64,000 nucleotides of DNA from Streptomyces misionensis. GTDB lineage: Bacteria; Actinomycetota; Actinomycetes; Streptomycetales; Streptomycetaceae. This document shows positions 41,228-49,889 of the stretch, piece after piece; positions within the stretch are counted from its first letter, which is position 1; every line of letters begins with the position of its first letter. The position numbers and the translations under genes are program-made. The DNA is taken from positions 38,533-102,532 of the forward strand of contig NZ_VOGW01000197.1 of assembly GCF_007896895.1 (NCBI RefSeq), in the 5' to 3' direction. The notes beneath the pieces were generated by a model that saw only the letters and a program-made list of their open reading frames with translations, did not search any database and was not told the DNA's origin.

Positions 41228-42190
41228 TCATCGCAGGCCGAAGCGGTCCGCCCAGTCGGTCAGCTCACCGAACGAGGTGTTGCCGCCGCACACCACGAGC
41301 CCGATCCGGGCGCCCGGGCCGACCCGGGAGACGATCTCGCGGGCGGCGGGCAGCAGGCAGCCCGCGGCGGGCTCCGCCCACACCTTGGCGTGGTCGGCCA
41401 GCTCCAGGCAGCCCCGCACGGCCTCCCGGTCCGGTACCACCAGCACCTCCTCGACCAGCTCGCGGACATGGTCGTAGGTCAGCCGGGAGACGGCGGGCGG
41501 GCTGAGCGTGGTGACCACCGAGGACAGTGGGACCGGCACCGGACCGCCCGCCTTCAGCGCGGCGGACATCGACTCGGCGCCCTCCGTCTCCACGCCCCAT
41601 ACCCGCACGCCGGGGCGGCGGGCCCGCAGCGCCGCCGCGACGCCCGCGATCAGGCCGCCCCCGCCGACGCTGACGACGACGTCGGTCGGCTCGTCGTCCG
41701 CGTCCTCGGCCAGTTCCAGGCCGACCGTGCCCTGCCCGGCGATCACCACCGGGTCGTCGAACGGATGGACGAGGGTCAGCCCCTCGTCCCTGAGCGTGTT
41801 CACCAGTTCGAAGGCGCTGTCCATGCCGTCGGTCAGCCGCAGCGTCGCCCCGGCCTCCTCGGCGAGCGCGAGGGAGCGGGCGGGCGCGGTGCGCGGCATC
41901 ACCACGGTCGCCTTCACATCGAGGGCCGCCGCCATCGCCGCGAGCGCGACGCCGTGGTTGCCGCCGCTGACCGCCACCACGCCGGCCGCCCGCTCGGCCT
42001 CGCCCAGCGACAGCAGCTTCGCCGCGGCCCCGCGGGCCTTGAACGAGCCGGTGCGCTGGAGGAGTTCGAGCTTGACGGTGACGGGGACGCCGAGCAGTGC
42101 GCCGAGCCCGGGGCTCGCCACGGTCGGCGTCCGCACGATGTGCGGGGCGATCAGCCGGGCGGCGGCTTCGATGTCCGAGATGCCGATCAA
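41228..42190 (-). CDS. Threonine/serine dehydratase (PLP-dependent)
   Basis: A 320-residue fold-type II PLP enzyme of the threonine/serine dehydratase or racemase group. PLP lysine is in QRTGSFKARGAAAKLL, the cofactor phosphate loop is VVSVGGGGLIAGVAAAL, and AVSGGNHGVALAAMA is the substrate loop. There is no regulatory C-terminal ACT domain, so it is the catabolic type. The start is TTG at 42190; an in-frame TGA nine bases before rules out longer proteins. Probably cotranscribed with the LLM oxidoreductase. Confidence 0.9.
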   Translation of the reverse strand: MIGISDIEAAARLIAPHIVRTPTVASPGLGALLGVPVTVKLELLQRTGSFKARGAAAKLLSLGEAERAAGVVAVSGGNHGVALAAMAAALDVKATVVMPRTAPARSLALAEEAGATLRLTDGMDSAFELVNTLRDEGLTLVHPFDDPVVIAGQGTVGLELAEDADDEPTDVVVSVGGGGLIAGVAAALRARRPGVRVWGVETEGAESMSAALKAGGPVPVPLSSVVTTLSPPAVSRLTYDHVRELVEEVLVVPDREAVRGCLELADHAKVWAEPAAGCLLPAAREIVSRVGPGARIGLVVCGGNTSFGELTDWADRFGLR

Positions 42191-42276
42191 GGTGCTTCAC
42201 CCTTCCGGCGCGGGGTGGGAACCGCGCCGCACGCACCTTGACGCGTGCGGCGATCCCAGGTCAACGGCGTTTGCCG

Positions 42277-42954
42277 TCAGTGCTGTTGCGGCTTGTGCTG
42301 GGTCAGTTCGCTCGGCCGTACGACGACGAAGCCCTCGCCCCGCAGCATCAGCTGGACGGCCTCCCCGGAGCCGCCCCGCAGCATCGACCCCACCGACTGC
42401 GAGCGGTGCAGCGAGGTCTCCAGCCGCTCGGTCCAGCCGACCACCGCGTCCGTGTCGACGTACACCGGCTGCCGCGCCGACACCGGGATGACCAGCGGGT
42501 CGCCCTCGCACACCAGGCCGAGCCGGCCGTGTCCGCCGAACACGCTGTTGAACAGGCCGCCCGCGGTGATGCCGGTGCCCTTCACCGTCCTGATCTCGTA
42601 CGACAGCGTCGAATCGAAGCACAGGACGTTGCGGCCGTTCACGGTGAACGTGTCGCCGGGCTCGATCTCCAGGACGAAGCAGTTCTGCGCCTCGTGCGCG
42701 AGCCAGACCTCGCCCTGTCCGCGCACCGCCATCAGCGGCAGCCCCTCGCCGGTGACCGCGCGCTTGAGCATGCCGCCGACGCCCTGGCCCTTGCGCTCGA
42801 AGCGGAGGCTGCCGCGGTGGGCGACCATCGCGCCCTGCCGGGCGTACATCTCGCCGTCCACCGTGTACTTGAGGCACTTGGCGTTCTCGACGGACATGCC
42901 GGGTTCGGCGGTGGGGCGCACCACGTACCGACCGGAGAAAAGATCACCCTTCAT
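42277..42954 (-). CDS. AIM24-family protein
   Basis: A 225-residue protein of the AIM24/TIGR00266 family, widespread single-domain beta-helix proteins of unknown function. Diagnostic segments: CLKYTVDGEMYARQGAMVAHRG, GEGLPLMAVRGQGEVWLAHEA, TFTVNGRNVLCFDSTLSYEIR and GLVCEGDPLVIPVSARQPVYVD. ATG at 42954 preceded by AGGA. Between the threonine dehydratase gene (86 bases downstream) and the serine hydrolase upstream; same strand throughout, so a longer transcript is possible. Confidence 0.87.
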   Translation of the reverse strand: MKGDLFSGRYVVRPTAEPGMSVENAKCLKYTVDGEMYARQGAMVAHRGSLRFERKGQGVGGMLKRAVTGEGLPLMAVRGQGEVWLAHEAQNCFVLEIEPGDTFTVNGRNVLCFDSTLSYEIRTVKGTGITAGGLFNSVFGGHGRLGLVCEGDPLVIPVSARQPVYVDTDAVVGWTERLETSLHRSQSVGSMLRGGSGEAVQLMLRGEGFVVVRPSELTQHKPQQH

Positions 42955-43013
42955 GGGGGAATCCTGGCCCGGAAGGGGACGTTCCGCCAAGATCGTGATC
43001 CGCCCGACGGGGA

Positions 43014-44174
43014 TCAGCCCTTCTTCGGCTTGCCGCAGAACGCCGAATCGAGTGTCCCGGCAAGGGTGTCGAGCACCTTGCCGTTGTTCGAGGTGGTGGC
43101 GACGGCGGTCATGCGGCGGCCGCCGTCCTTGGTGGCGAACGCGTACGTGTAGTAGCCCTGCACCGTGCCGGTGTGCCCGTAGACGGAGATGCCGCAGGAC
43201 AGGTCGCGGCGGCGCAGCCCGAGCCCGTACGCGGTCGTGGCGTTGACCGGCGTCGTCTTCTCCATCTCGGCGAGCCGTGCGGCGGACAGCAGCCTGCCGC
43301 CCAGCAGCGCGCCGTAGAACGTGTCGAGGTCCCGCGCGCTGGAGATGACGGCGCCCGCGCTCTGCGCCCAGGAGGCCGTCTGGTCGGTCGCGTCCACCAG
43401 CGGGTCGCCCGCCGTGTCGGGGGTGAGGTAGCCGTGGGCGTGGGCGCCGGGGATGCGGGTGTCGGGGTGGACGTAGAAGGTGTCGTCGAGCTTCAGCGGC
43501 TCGAAGACGCGCTCGCGGTACTCGGTCGCCACGGAGTGCCCGGTGAGCTTCTCGATGAGCATGCCCGCGACGACGAAGTTGGTGTTGGAGTAGGAGTAGG
43601 CGGCGCCGGGCGCGTTGGTGCGCGGGTGCTTCAGGGACAGCGCGACCAACTCGCGGTAGGTGAAGACCTTGTTCCGCACCGCCTCGAAGCCGGGCACGCT
43701 GTCGGCGAACATGTCGTCGGTGTAGTCGTACAGTCCGCTGCGGTGGCTCAGCAGGTGGCGGACGGTGATCCGGTCGTCCGGCAGCAGTCCCGGCAGATAC
43801 CGGTCGACGGGCGCGTCCAGTGCCAGCTTGTGCTCGTCGACGAGTTGCAGCAGCACGACGGCCGAGAAGGTCTTGGTGACGCTGCCGACGCGGAACCGGT
43901 CGCCCGCCGCCATGGCCCGCCGGGTGTTCCGGTCGGCGAACCCGTGGGTGGCGGTGTAGACCGTGCCGTGGTCGTCGATCCGGGCCAGTGCGCCCGGCGC
44001 GCCCTGGGCCACCGCCGAGCCCAGCACCCGGGCGAGCCCCGCGGCATCCGGCGCCGGAAGCCCGGCCGCCGCCGGGGACCTCACCTCCCCGGTCGCGGCC
44101 TGCGCCGGCACCGCCAGCAGGGCCAGCGCGACCGCCCCGAGCACCGCGCCCCTGCCCACCGTGGCTGACACCAT
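43014..44174 (-). CDS. Secreted serine hydrolase, class C beta-lactamase/DD-peptidase type
   Basis: A 386-residue exported serine hydrolase. Signal peptide 1-26 (MVSATVGRGAVLGAVALALL then PAQA). The triad of the penicillin-recognising fold is present: FRVGSVTKTFSA (S98-x-x-K101), AAYSYSNTNFVV (Y195-S-N197) and VYGHTGTVQGYY (HTG, in place of KTG). These identify the D-aminopeptidase/DD-carboxypeptidase or esterase branch, so a true beta-lactamase is not certain. Two cysteines (LSCGIS and SAFCGKP) lie near the end. ATG at 44174, with GGGAG 11 bases upstream. Divergent from the M4 protease gene. Confidence 0.88.
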   Translation of the reverse strand: MVSATVGRGAVLGAVALALLAVPAQAATGEVRSPAAAGLPAPDAAGLARVLGSAVAQGAPGALARIDDHGTVYTATHGFADRNTRRAMAAGDRFRVGSVTKTFSAVVLLQLVDEHKLALDAPVDRYLPGLLPDDRITVRHLLSHRSGLYDYTDDMFADSVPGFEAVRNKVFTYRELVALSLKHPRTNAPGAAYSYSNTNFVVAGMLIEKLTGHSVATEYRERVFEPLKLDDTFYVHPDTRIPGAHAHGYLTPDTAGDPLVDATDQTASWAQSAGAVISSARDLDTFYGALLGGRLLSAARLAEMEKTTPVNATTAYGLGLRRRDLSCGISVYGHTGTVQGYYTYAFATKDGGRRMTAVATTSNNGKVLDTLAGTLDSAFCGKPKKG

Positions 44175-44484
44175 CGGGCATCCACTCCCATCCGTACGTC
44201 GGCTGATGCGACATCAGTCACATTCCGGCCTGGGAACCTAGGGGATGGAGGCGGCATCTCCACAGTCGACACACAGCTGGTCATGCAGCGATCACTCTCT
44301 GGCCTTGGTTTGCAAAAGATTGCCATAGAAGATCGCGAAATGGATCATTCCAGCTTTACGTGCACATGACTGTTCCGTAAGGGTGACTCCCGGGGGCCCG
44401 ACCAGCCCCCGTGGCGCCCAATCGCGCCATGTCACGGGGCGGTTGAGGATCCCGCCGCCCTCAACAGAAGGAACCCTGATCAGA
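44175..44484. promoter_or_regulatory. Divergent region, serine hydrolase/M4 protease, low GC core
   Basis: The stretch 44300-44390 is distinctly poorer in GC (runs such as TTTGCAAAAGATTGCC and TCATTCCAGCTTTACG) and contains short dyads GCAA/TTGC and TGGA/TCCA. It should hold promoters for both genes. No gene is visible. GAAGGAA at 44467-44473 is the protease ribosome site. Confidence 0.4.
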
Positions 44485-46278
44485 TTGCGTAAACCGCACA
44501 TACGCTCGGTGGCGGTCGCCGTCGCGGTGACGACGGCTGCCACGGGCCTGGCCGGTACGGCCTTCGCGGGACCCGCCACGACGGGGCAGGCGCGCTCCGT
44601 GGCGTCCGCCACCACCGGCACCGACACCGCCGTGGTGACCGCGGCGCGCACCGCGGCCTTCGCGCACGCCACCGCGACCGGTGTCACGCAGGGCGACGAA
44701 CTGCGGGCCCAGGACGTCATGCTGGACCCCGAGGGCGCCCGGCACGTCCGCTTCGAGCGCACCCACGACGGCATGCCGGTGCTCGGCGGCGACCTCGTGG
44801 TCCACCTCGACCGCGCGCTTCGCTACACGGGCGTGACCCGCGCCGCCGACCACACCGTCGAGCCGGCCGCCGCGACCCGGGCCAGGCTCACCGCCGGCCA
44901 GGCCGCCGCCAAGGCCGCCCAGGCCGCCAAGGGCGAGGCGGGCACCGCCCGGCTCGTCGTGGACGCCCGGGGCGGCGCCTCGGCGCTCGCCTACCAGGTG
45001 ACCGTGACCGCCGAGGACGGCACCAACACCGTCGTCGTGGACGCCGTCACCGGCAAGGTGCGCAGCAACACCCCCGACAGCGACCAGTTCCTGTCGCCGA
45101 AGCTGCTCGCCTCCCTGCGCAAGAAGGGCGTGACGCTCGACCCGGCCGTCGGGGCCGCGCGCAGCGCCGCCCTGGCCGGCTCGGGCGGCACCGCGGGCGC
45201 CACGACGTCGTACCCGTCGGCCGCGAGCGGCACCGGCAAGACGCTCTTCGTCGGCAGCGTCGGCCTCACCACCACGCAGACCTCGCGCGGCCATTACCAG
45301 CTCGCCGACCCGACCCGGTACGGCACCGAGGTGCGCGACGCCAAGGGCAGGAGCACCGAGAGTTTCGGCGCCGGCGCGAAGTTCACGAGCACCACCAACG
45401 TGTGGGGCAACGGCACGACCGCCAACCGTGCCAGCGCCGCCGCCGACGCCCAGTACGGCATCGCCAAGACCCTGGACTTCTACAAGAAGACGTTCGGGCG
45501 CAAGGGGATCGCCGGCAACGGCAAGGCAGCCCGCGGGATGGTCCACTGGGGCGACAAGGTCGCCAACGCGTTCTGGGACCCCAACTGCGCCTGCATGCTG
45601 TACGGCGACGGTGACGGGCGGACCTTCAAGAAGCCGCTGGTCGTCCTGGACGTCACCGGTCACGAACTGACCCACGGCGTGGTGGACTCCACCGCGAAGC
45701 TGGAGCCGACCTACGTCGACCCGTACGGCAACCAGTACGGCGAGCCGGGCGCGCTCAACGAGTCGCTGGCGGACATCTTCGGCTCCAACGTCGAGTTCTT
45801 CGCGGCCAACAAGAGCGACACGCCCGACTACCTGATCGGCGAGAAGCTGGGCATCGGGCAGAAGTTCCTGCGCCGCCTGGACCACCCCTCGCTCGACAAG
45901 CTCGAAGGCACGATCGACTACTGGACGCCGGACACCTACGACACCGAGGTGCACGCGGGTTCCGGCGTCTCGTCGCACGCCTACTACCTCCTCGCGGAGG
46001 GCAGCGGCAAGAAGACGATCAACGGTGTCGCCTACGACTCGCCGACGTACGACAGGTCCACGGTGAAGGGCATCGGCCGCACCAAGGCCACCGCCGTCTT
46101 CTACCGGGCGCTCACCCGCTACATGGTCTCCACGACCGACTTCCACGACGCGCGCGTCGCGACGCTGAAGGCGGCCCAGGACCTGTACGGCGCGGGCAGC
46201 ACCGAGTACAAGACGGTGGACAAGGCGTGGGCCGCGGTCGACGTGACCGCCGCCAACACGCCGGCCGCCAGGCACTGA
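44485..46278 (+). CDS. Secreted M4-family (thermolysin-like) zinc metalloprotease
   Basis: A 597-residue extracellular protease precursor. No ATG is available; TTG at 44485 (MRKPHIRSVAVAV) follows GAAGGAA, 11 bases away. Signal peptide about 1-29 (AVAVAVTTAATGLAGTAFA), FTP-type propeptide (YGVTRAAD, ALAYQVTVTAEDGTN), then the catalytic domain. Zinc site: VLDVTGHELTHGVVD (H393 and H397), GALNESLADIF (E426) and TEVHAGSGVSSHAYYLL (H490). This is a single-copy gene flanked by a terminator. It diverges from the serine hydrolase gene. Confidence 0.92.
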   Translation: MRKPHIRSVAVAVAVTTAATGLAGTAFAGPATTGQARSVASATTGTDTAVVTAARTAAFAHATATGVTQGDELRAQDVMLDPEGARHVRFERTHDGMPVLGGDLVVHLDRALRYTGVTRAADHTVEPAAATRARLTAGQAAAKAAQAAKGEAGTARLVVDARGGASALAYQVTVTAEDGTNTVVVDAVTGKVRSNTPDSDQFLSPKLLASLRKKGVTLDPAVGAARSAALAGSGGTAGATTSYPSAASGTGKTLFVGSVGLTTTQTSRGHYQLADPTRYGTEVRDAKGRSTESFGAGAKFTSTTNVWGNGTTANRASAAADAQYGIAKTLDFYKKTFGRKGIAGNGKAARGMVHWGDKVANAFWDPNCACMLYGDGDGRTFKKPLVVLDVTGHELTHGVVDSTAKLEPTYVDPYGNQYGEPGALNESLADIFGSNVEFFAANKSDTPDYLIGEKLGIGQKFLRRLDHPSLDKLEGTIDYWTPDTYDTEVHAGSGVSSHAYYLLAEGSGKKTINGVAYDSPTYDRSTVKGIGRTKATAVFYRALTRYMVSTTDFHDARVATLKAAQDLYGAGSTEYKTVDKAWAAVDVTAANTPAARH

Positions 46279-46293
46279 CGCCCCTCGCACCAC

Positions 46294-46322
46294 CGGATGC
46301 CCCGCCCCGCGCGGGGCATCCG
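46294..46322. terminator. Terminator after the M4 protease
   Basis: CGGATGCCCCG (46294-46304) pairs perfectly with CGGGGCATCCG (46312-46322) around a seven-base loop, 16 bases after the stop codon. Confidence 0.8.
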
Positions 46323-46477
46323 CATGTCCGCCGCCGATCCGCCGGACGCTCTCGACGACTCCCCGGACGGGCCCGACTCCGGGCACGCGGGGCACGCGCG
46401 GCACCCGCATCGTGGCGCCTCCCCCGGGCACCCGCCCCGGCGGCGGGACCGGAACCGTACGGCGGGAGGGACAGCGG

Positions 46478-47923
46478 ATGGGCACCCCTGGTGAGAGCGC
46501 CCACCGAGGTGCGCGGCCGGCGTGGCGGCGCGACCATGACGAGCGTGGGACACGCCGACACGTCCCCCGGGGCCCGGCCGGGACCCGGCGGACCGGGCAC
46601 CCCGTGAACGGCCGGTGCGGACGCGGCTGCCGCGTCGCCGCCGCCCTGCTGACGGCCGTCGCCTGCCAGGCCGGGCCGGCCCGCGCGGCGCCCCACCTGC
46701 CCGGCGCCGCCGGCCGCCCCTCCGGCGTGGTCACCTGGGCGGCGAGCGCCGAGCGGCTGGGCCCGGGCGCGGCGGACCGGGAGTACCGGATGATCGTGCA
46801 CACCAGCGTCGGCGGCACCGCCCTCCGCGTCCGCTTCACCAACGCCTTCGGGGACCGGCCGCTGACCCTCGACCACGTCCACGCCGGACCGCGCCTGCGC
46901 GGCGCCGCCCTGCGGCCCGGCGGCAACCGCCCGGTGACCTTCGGCGGCGCCCGCCGGATCACCCTGCCCGCCGGCGCCACGGCCTGGAGCGACCCGCTGC
47001 CCGGCCGGCTGCCGGCCGGCGCGGACCTCGCCGTCAGCCTGCACACCCCGCACGCCGCCGGACCGGCCAGCGGCCACCGGATGGCGTTGCGGACGTCGTA
47101 CACCGGACAGGGCGCGCACACCGCCGAGCCGGGCGCCGCGCACTGGACGGGGACCACCGGCTCCTGGTGGTACCTCGACGCCGTCTCCGTACGGCCGGAC
47201 CGCCCGGCGACCGGCGCCGTGGCCGTGCTCGGCGACTCCCTCACGGACGGCGAGAGGTCCACCCCCGACACCGACCGCCGCTGGCCCGACCACCTCGCCC
47301 GGCGCCTGCGCGCGGCCCGCGCCGCCGTCGAGGGCGTGGCCGACGAGGGCATCTCCGGCGACAAGGTGCTCGCGGACGACGCCGGGCCCAGCGCGCTGCA
47401 CCGGCTGGACCGGGACGTGCTGTCGCTGCCGGGGGTGCGCACCGTCTTCCTCTTCGAGGGCGTCAACGACCTCAAGGCCCGCCCCGGCGCCACCGCGGCC
47501 GACCTGATCGCCGGGTACCGGCGGATCGTGCGGCGGGCGCACGCGGCCCACCTGTGCGTGGTCGCCGCGACCATCGGCCCGTTCAAGGGATGGCCGGAAT
47601 GGAACCCCGGCGTCGAGGCCGCGCGCCGGGAGGTCAACCGGTTCGTCCGCACCGGCGGGGCGTTCGACGCCGTCACCGACTTCGACCGGGTGCTGCGCGA
47701 CCCCCGTGACCCCGAGCGGCTGCGGCCGGACCTCGACGGCGGCGACCATCTGCACCCCGGCGACCGGGGCATGCGGGCCCTCGCCGACGGCGTCGGCCTG
47801 GACCGCCTGGAGTGCGCCCGCCGGGCCGTACGCCCCGCGCGCGCCGGGGCTCACCCCGACGTGCGCGCCCAGTCCTCGGGCAGCCGCCCCGCGGGACCCG
47901 GCACCGGCTGGTCGGCGGGATGA
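46478..47923 (+). CDS. Secreted SGNH/GDSL hydrolase
   Basis: A 481-residue exported esterase-like enzyme with SGNH fold. ATG at 46478 follows GGGAGGG; GTG at 46604 would give a more usual signal peptide (RCGRGCRVAAALLTAVACQA then PARAAP) but has no ribosome site. An N-terminal beta-sandwich (about 90-245) is followed by the catalytic block I AVLGDSLTDGERSTPD (S254), FLFEGVNDLKAR (block III Asn) and GDHLHPGDRGM (D423, H426). The last 40 residues are arginine/serine-rich. They overlap, antisense, a decayed zinc-finger gene, suggesting the C-terminus was extended. Confidence 0.82.
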   Translation: MGTPGESAHRGARPAWRRDHDERGTRRHVPRGPAGTRRTGHPVNGRCGRGCRVAAALLTAVACQAGPARAAPHLPGAAGRPSGVVTWAASAERLGPGAADREYRMIVHTSVGGTALRVRFTNAFGDRPLTLDHVHAGPRLRGAALRPGGNRPVTFGGARRITLPAGATAWSDPLPGRLPAGADLAVSLHTPHAAGPASGHRMALRTSYTGQGAHTAEPGAAHWTGTTGSWWYLDAVSVRPDRPATGAVAVLGDSLTDGERSTPDTDRRWPDHLARRLRAARAAVEGVADEGISGDKVLADDAGPSALHRLDRDVLSLPGVRTVFLFEGVNDLKARPGATAADLIAGYRRIVRRAHAAHLCVVAATIGPFKGWPEWNPGVEAARREVNRFVRTGGAFDAVTDFDRVLRDPRDPERLRPDLDGGDHLHPGDRGMRALADGVGLDRLECARRAVRPARAGAHPDVRAQSSGSRPAGPGTGWSAG

Positions 47924-48066
47924 GCCGCGGGCGGGGCGAGTTCGGGCCCCGAGGTGTACAACTCCTCGGTGGTGTAGTCCCAGAACCACTGCTCGCCCGG
48001 CTCGAAACTCCGGATCACCGGGTGCCCGGTGGCCCGGTGGTGCGCGGCCCTGGTTCGTCCGGACGG
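47851..48066 (-). pseudogene. UBP-type zinc-finger protein remnant
   Basis: On the minus strand the frame ending at 47851 reads AAHHRATGHPVIRSFEPGE, then FWDYTTEELY and PADQPVPGPAGRLPEDW, the characteristic C-terminal half of the small Streptomyces UBP zinc-finger proteins. The N-terminal half with its cysteine clusters is absent, and upstream of about 48066 the frame has unrelated proline-rich content. No start codon with a ribosome site exists. Confidence 0.75.
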
Positions 48067-48153
48067 ACGCGGGGCCGGGGGCGGGCGGCGCCACGCGGTG
48101 CCCGATAGTGGGCACCGGCAGCACGCACACGTGGGACGACGAGGAGACCAGGC

Positions 48154-49020
48154 ATGGCACGGGCGATCACGGCAGGGACGGACGGCACGGAGGAGAGCCG
48201 GGCCGCGCTCGACTGGGCGGCCCGGGAGGCCGTGCGCCGGGGCCTGCCCCTGCGGGTGCTGCACGCGTGGACGTACGCAGACACGCTCGCCGGGGCCGGC
48301 CGGGAGACCCAGCGGGGCTGGGCGGAGCAGGGCGTGGCGGAGGCGGTGCGCGCGCTCGCCGAGCGGCACCCGAAGCTCACGGTGAGCGTCGACGTGGTCG
48401 AGGAGGGGGCCGTGGCGGCACTGGGCCGCGCGGCCTCGCGGGACGAGATGCTGGTGCTCGGCTCGCGCGGGCACGGACCGGTCGTCGGCTTCCTGCTCGG
48501 CTCCGTCGGACAGCAGGTCGTCGCCGAGGCCACCCGGCCCGTGGTGCTGGTGCGGGCCGGTGACCGCCCGGCGCTGGAGGCGGCCGGGCGGGAGGTGGTG
48601 GTCGGCCAGCACGGCGACCCGGAGGACAGCGCGGCCACCCTGCGCTTCGCCTTCGAGACGGCGGCGGCCCGCGGCGCCACCGTACGGGCCGTACGGGCGT
48701 GGACCCTGCCGCCGGTCTTCGCCTACAGCCCCGGTTCGCTCAGGCTGCTGGACGAGGCCGGCGGGCTCGAACCGTACGAGAGGCAGGCGCTGGCCGACGC
48801 GCTGCGGCCCTGGCGCGAGCGGTTCCCGGGGGTCGCGGTGGCCGAGCAGGTGGAGATGGGCAGCGCCGGGCAGGTGCTGCTGTCGCTGGCCGGCCGGGCC
48901 CAGCTGATGGTCGTCGGCCGCCGGGCCCGGCGCACCGCCGTGGGCGCCCGCATCGGCTCGGTCGCCCACGGCGTGCTGCACCACGCGGACTGCCCGGTGG
49001 CGGTGGTCCCGCACGCGTAG
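48154..49020 (+). CDS. Universal stress protein, two UspA domains
   Basis: A 288-residue tandem universal stress protein. Domain 1: ITAGTDGTEESRAALDWAAR, LVLGSRGHGPVVGFLLGSVG and PVVLVRAG, with the G-x2-G-x9-G-type ATP-binding pattern. Domain 2: VVVGQHGDPEDSAATLRFAF and VVGRRARRTAVGARIGSVAHG then CPVAVVPHA; its loop is degenerate in the middle. GAGGAG precedes the ATG. Relatives in actinobacteria respond to hypoxia and stress. Single gene, following a pseudogene. Confidence 0.9.
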   Translation: MARAITAGTDGTEESRAALDWAAREAVRRGLPLRVLHAWTYADTLAGAGRETQRGWAEQGVAEAVRALAERHPKLTVSVDVVEEGAVAALGRAASRDEMLVLGSRGHGPVVGFLLGSVGQQVVAEATRPVVLVRAGDRPALEAAGREVVVGQHGDPEDSAATLRFAFETAAARGATVRAVRAWTLPPVFAYSPGSLRLLDEAGGLEPYERQALADALRPWRERFPGVAVAEQVEMGSAGQVLLSLAGRAQLMVVGRRARRTAVGARIGSVAHGVLHHADCPVAVVPHA

Positions 49021-49035
49021 CGCGGGACATGAACT

Positions 49036-49803
49036 CTAGGCCCCGCGCCGGGCGTTGCGGCCGGCCCGGTCCCGTGCCTGTTCCGCGGCGGCGCGCATCG
49101 CGCCCCGGTGGACCGGGCCGTGGCCGGGCAGCAGGGTGTCGCCGTCGAGCGCCGCGATCACGTCCAGGGAGTCCAGCACCTGGCCGCCGTCGTGGTGGAA
49201 GAAGCCGTGCAGCAGCTGCGGCCCCTTGACCCGCGAGGTGGCGTGCCCGCTGACCAGGGCGTCGCCGGAGATCACGATGCCCGCCTCGGGTAGGTGGTAG
49301 ACGCAGTGGCCGTCGGTGTGGCCGGGCGTGTGCACGGGCACCGGGCGGCCCGGCAGGTCCAGCGCGCCCTCGGCGGGGAACGGCTCGGGCGCGGTGACCG
49401 GGTTGTGCTCGATGCCGCCGACCTTGATGACGTGCGCCGCCCAGGGCAGCAGCCCCGGCCGCCAGGCGTTGCGGACCACGTCACCGATGGTGGCCTGGTG
49501 CAGGAAGTCCCGGCGGGCGTGCGGCACTTCGGCCGGGTGCAGATAGACGGGGGTGCCGTGCGTGGTGCGCAGGTACTCGGCCGAGCCCAGGTGGTCGTTG
49601 TGCGCGTGGGTGATCAGCACCGCGGCGACCGCCTCCGGTGAACCGCCCACCGCCGCGAGGGACTCCAGCACTCCCGGCCGGTCCCCGGGGTAGCCGGTGT
49701 CGATCAGCGTGATGCCGTCCCCGTCCTTGAGGATCACCCAGTTGACGTTGTTGCCGTGCACCAGATAGGTGCCGTCGGCGACTTGGTGTACCTGTGCCCG
49801 CAT
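49036..49803 (-). CDS. MBL-fold metallo-hydrolase
   Basis: A 255-residue metallo-beta-lactamase-fold hydrolase. Zinc ligands: VLITHAHNDHLGSAEYL (HxHxDH), VHTPGHTDGHCVYHL (His), VISGDALVSG (Asp) and LLPGHGPVHRGAM (His). The N-terminal beta strand reads YLVHGNNVNWVILKDGDGI. GGAGAGA precedes ATG 49803. The family includes glyoxalase II-like and quorum-lactone-like enzymes; the substrate is unknown. Single gene, with the universal stress gene converging from the other side 15 bases away. Confidence 0.9.
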   Translation of the reverse strand: MRAQVHQVADGTYLVHGNNVNWVILKDGDGITLIDTGYPGDRPGVLESLAAVGGSPEAVAAVLITHAHNDHLGSAEYLRTTHGTPVYLHPAEVPHARRDFLHQATIGDVVRNAWRPGLLPWAAHVIKVGGIEHNPVTAPEPFPAEGALDLPGRPVPVHTPGHTDGHCVYHLPEAGIVISGDALVSGHATSRVKGPQLLHGFFHHDGGQVLDSLDVIAALDGDTLLPGHGPVHRGAMRAAAEQARDRAGRNARRGA

Positions 49804-49889
49804 GCTCTCTCCGCCCCGGGTGTCGTTGATCGTCGGGAGGACAGCCAATCAGATCGAACACCGCGGGGCGCAAGGGGCCGGCCGGAGTC

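Noticed and set aside
43014..44174. Calling the serine hydrolase a beta-lactamase
   Set aside because: It has SxxK, YxN and HTG, the pattern shared with DD-peptidases and esterases; no evidence for lactam hydrolysis.
44461..47772. A 1103-codon open frame on the minus strand opposite the M4 protease and SGNH hydrolase
   Set aside because: It is composed almost only of Arg, Gly, Pro, Ala and Val, has no ribosome site and is antisense to two genes with complete catalytic motifs. Such shadows are expected at this GC content.
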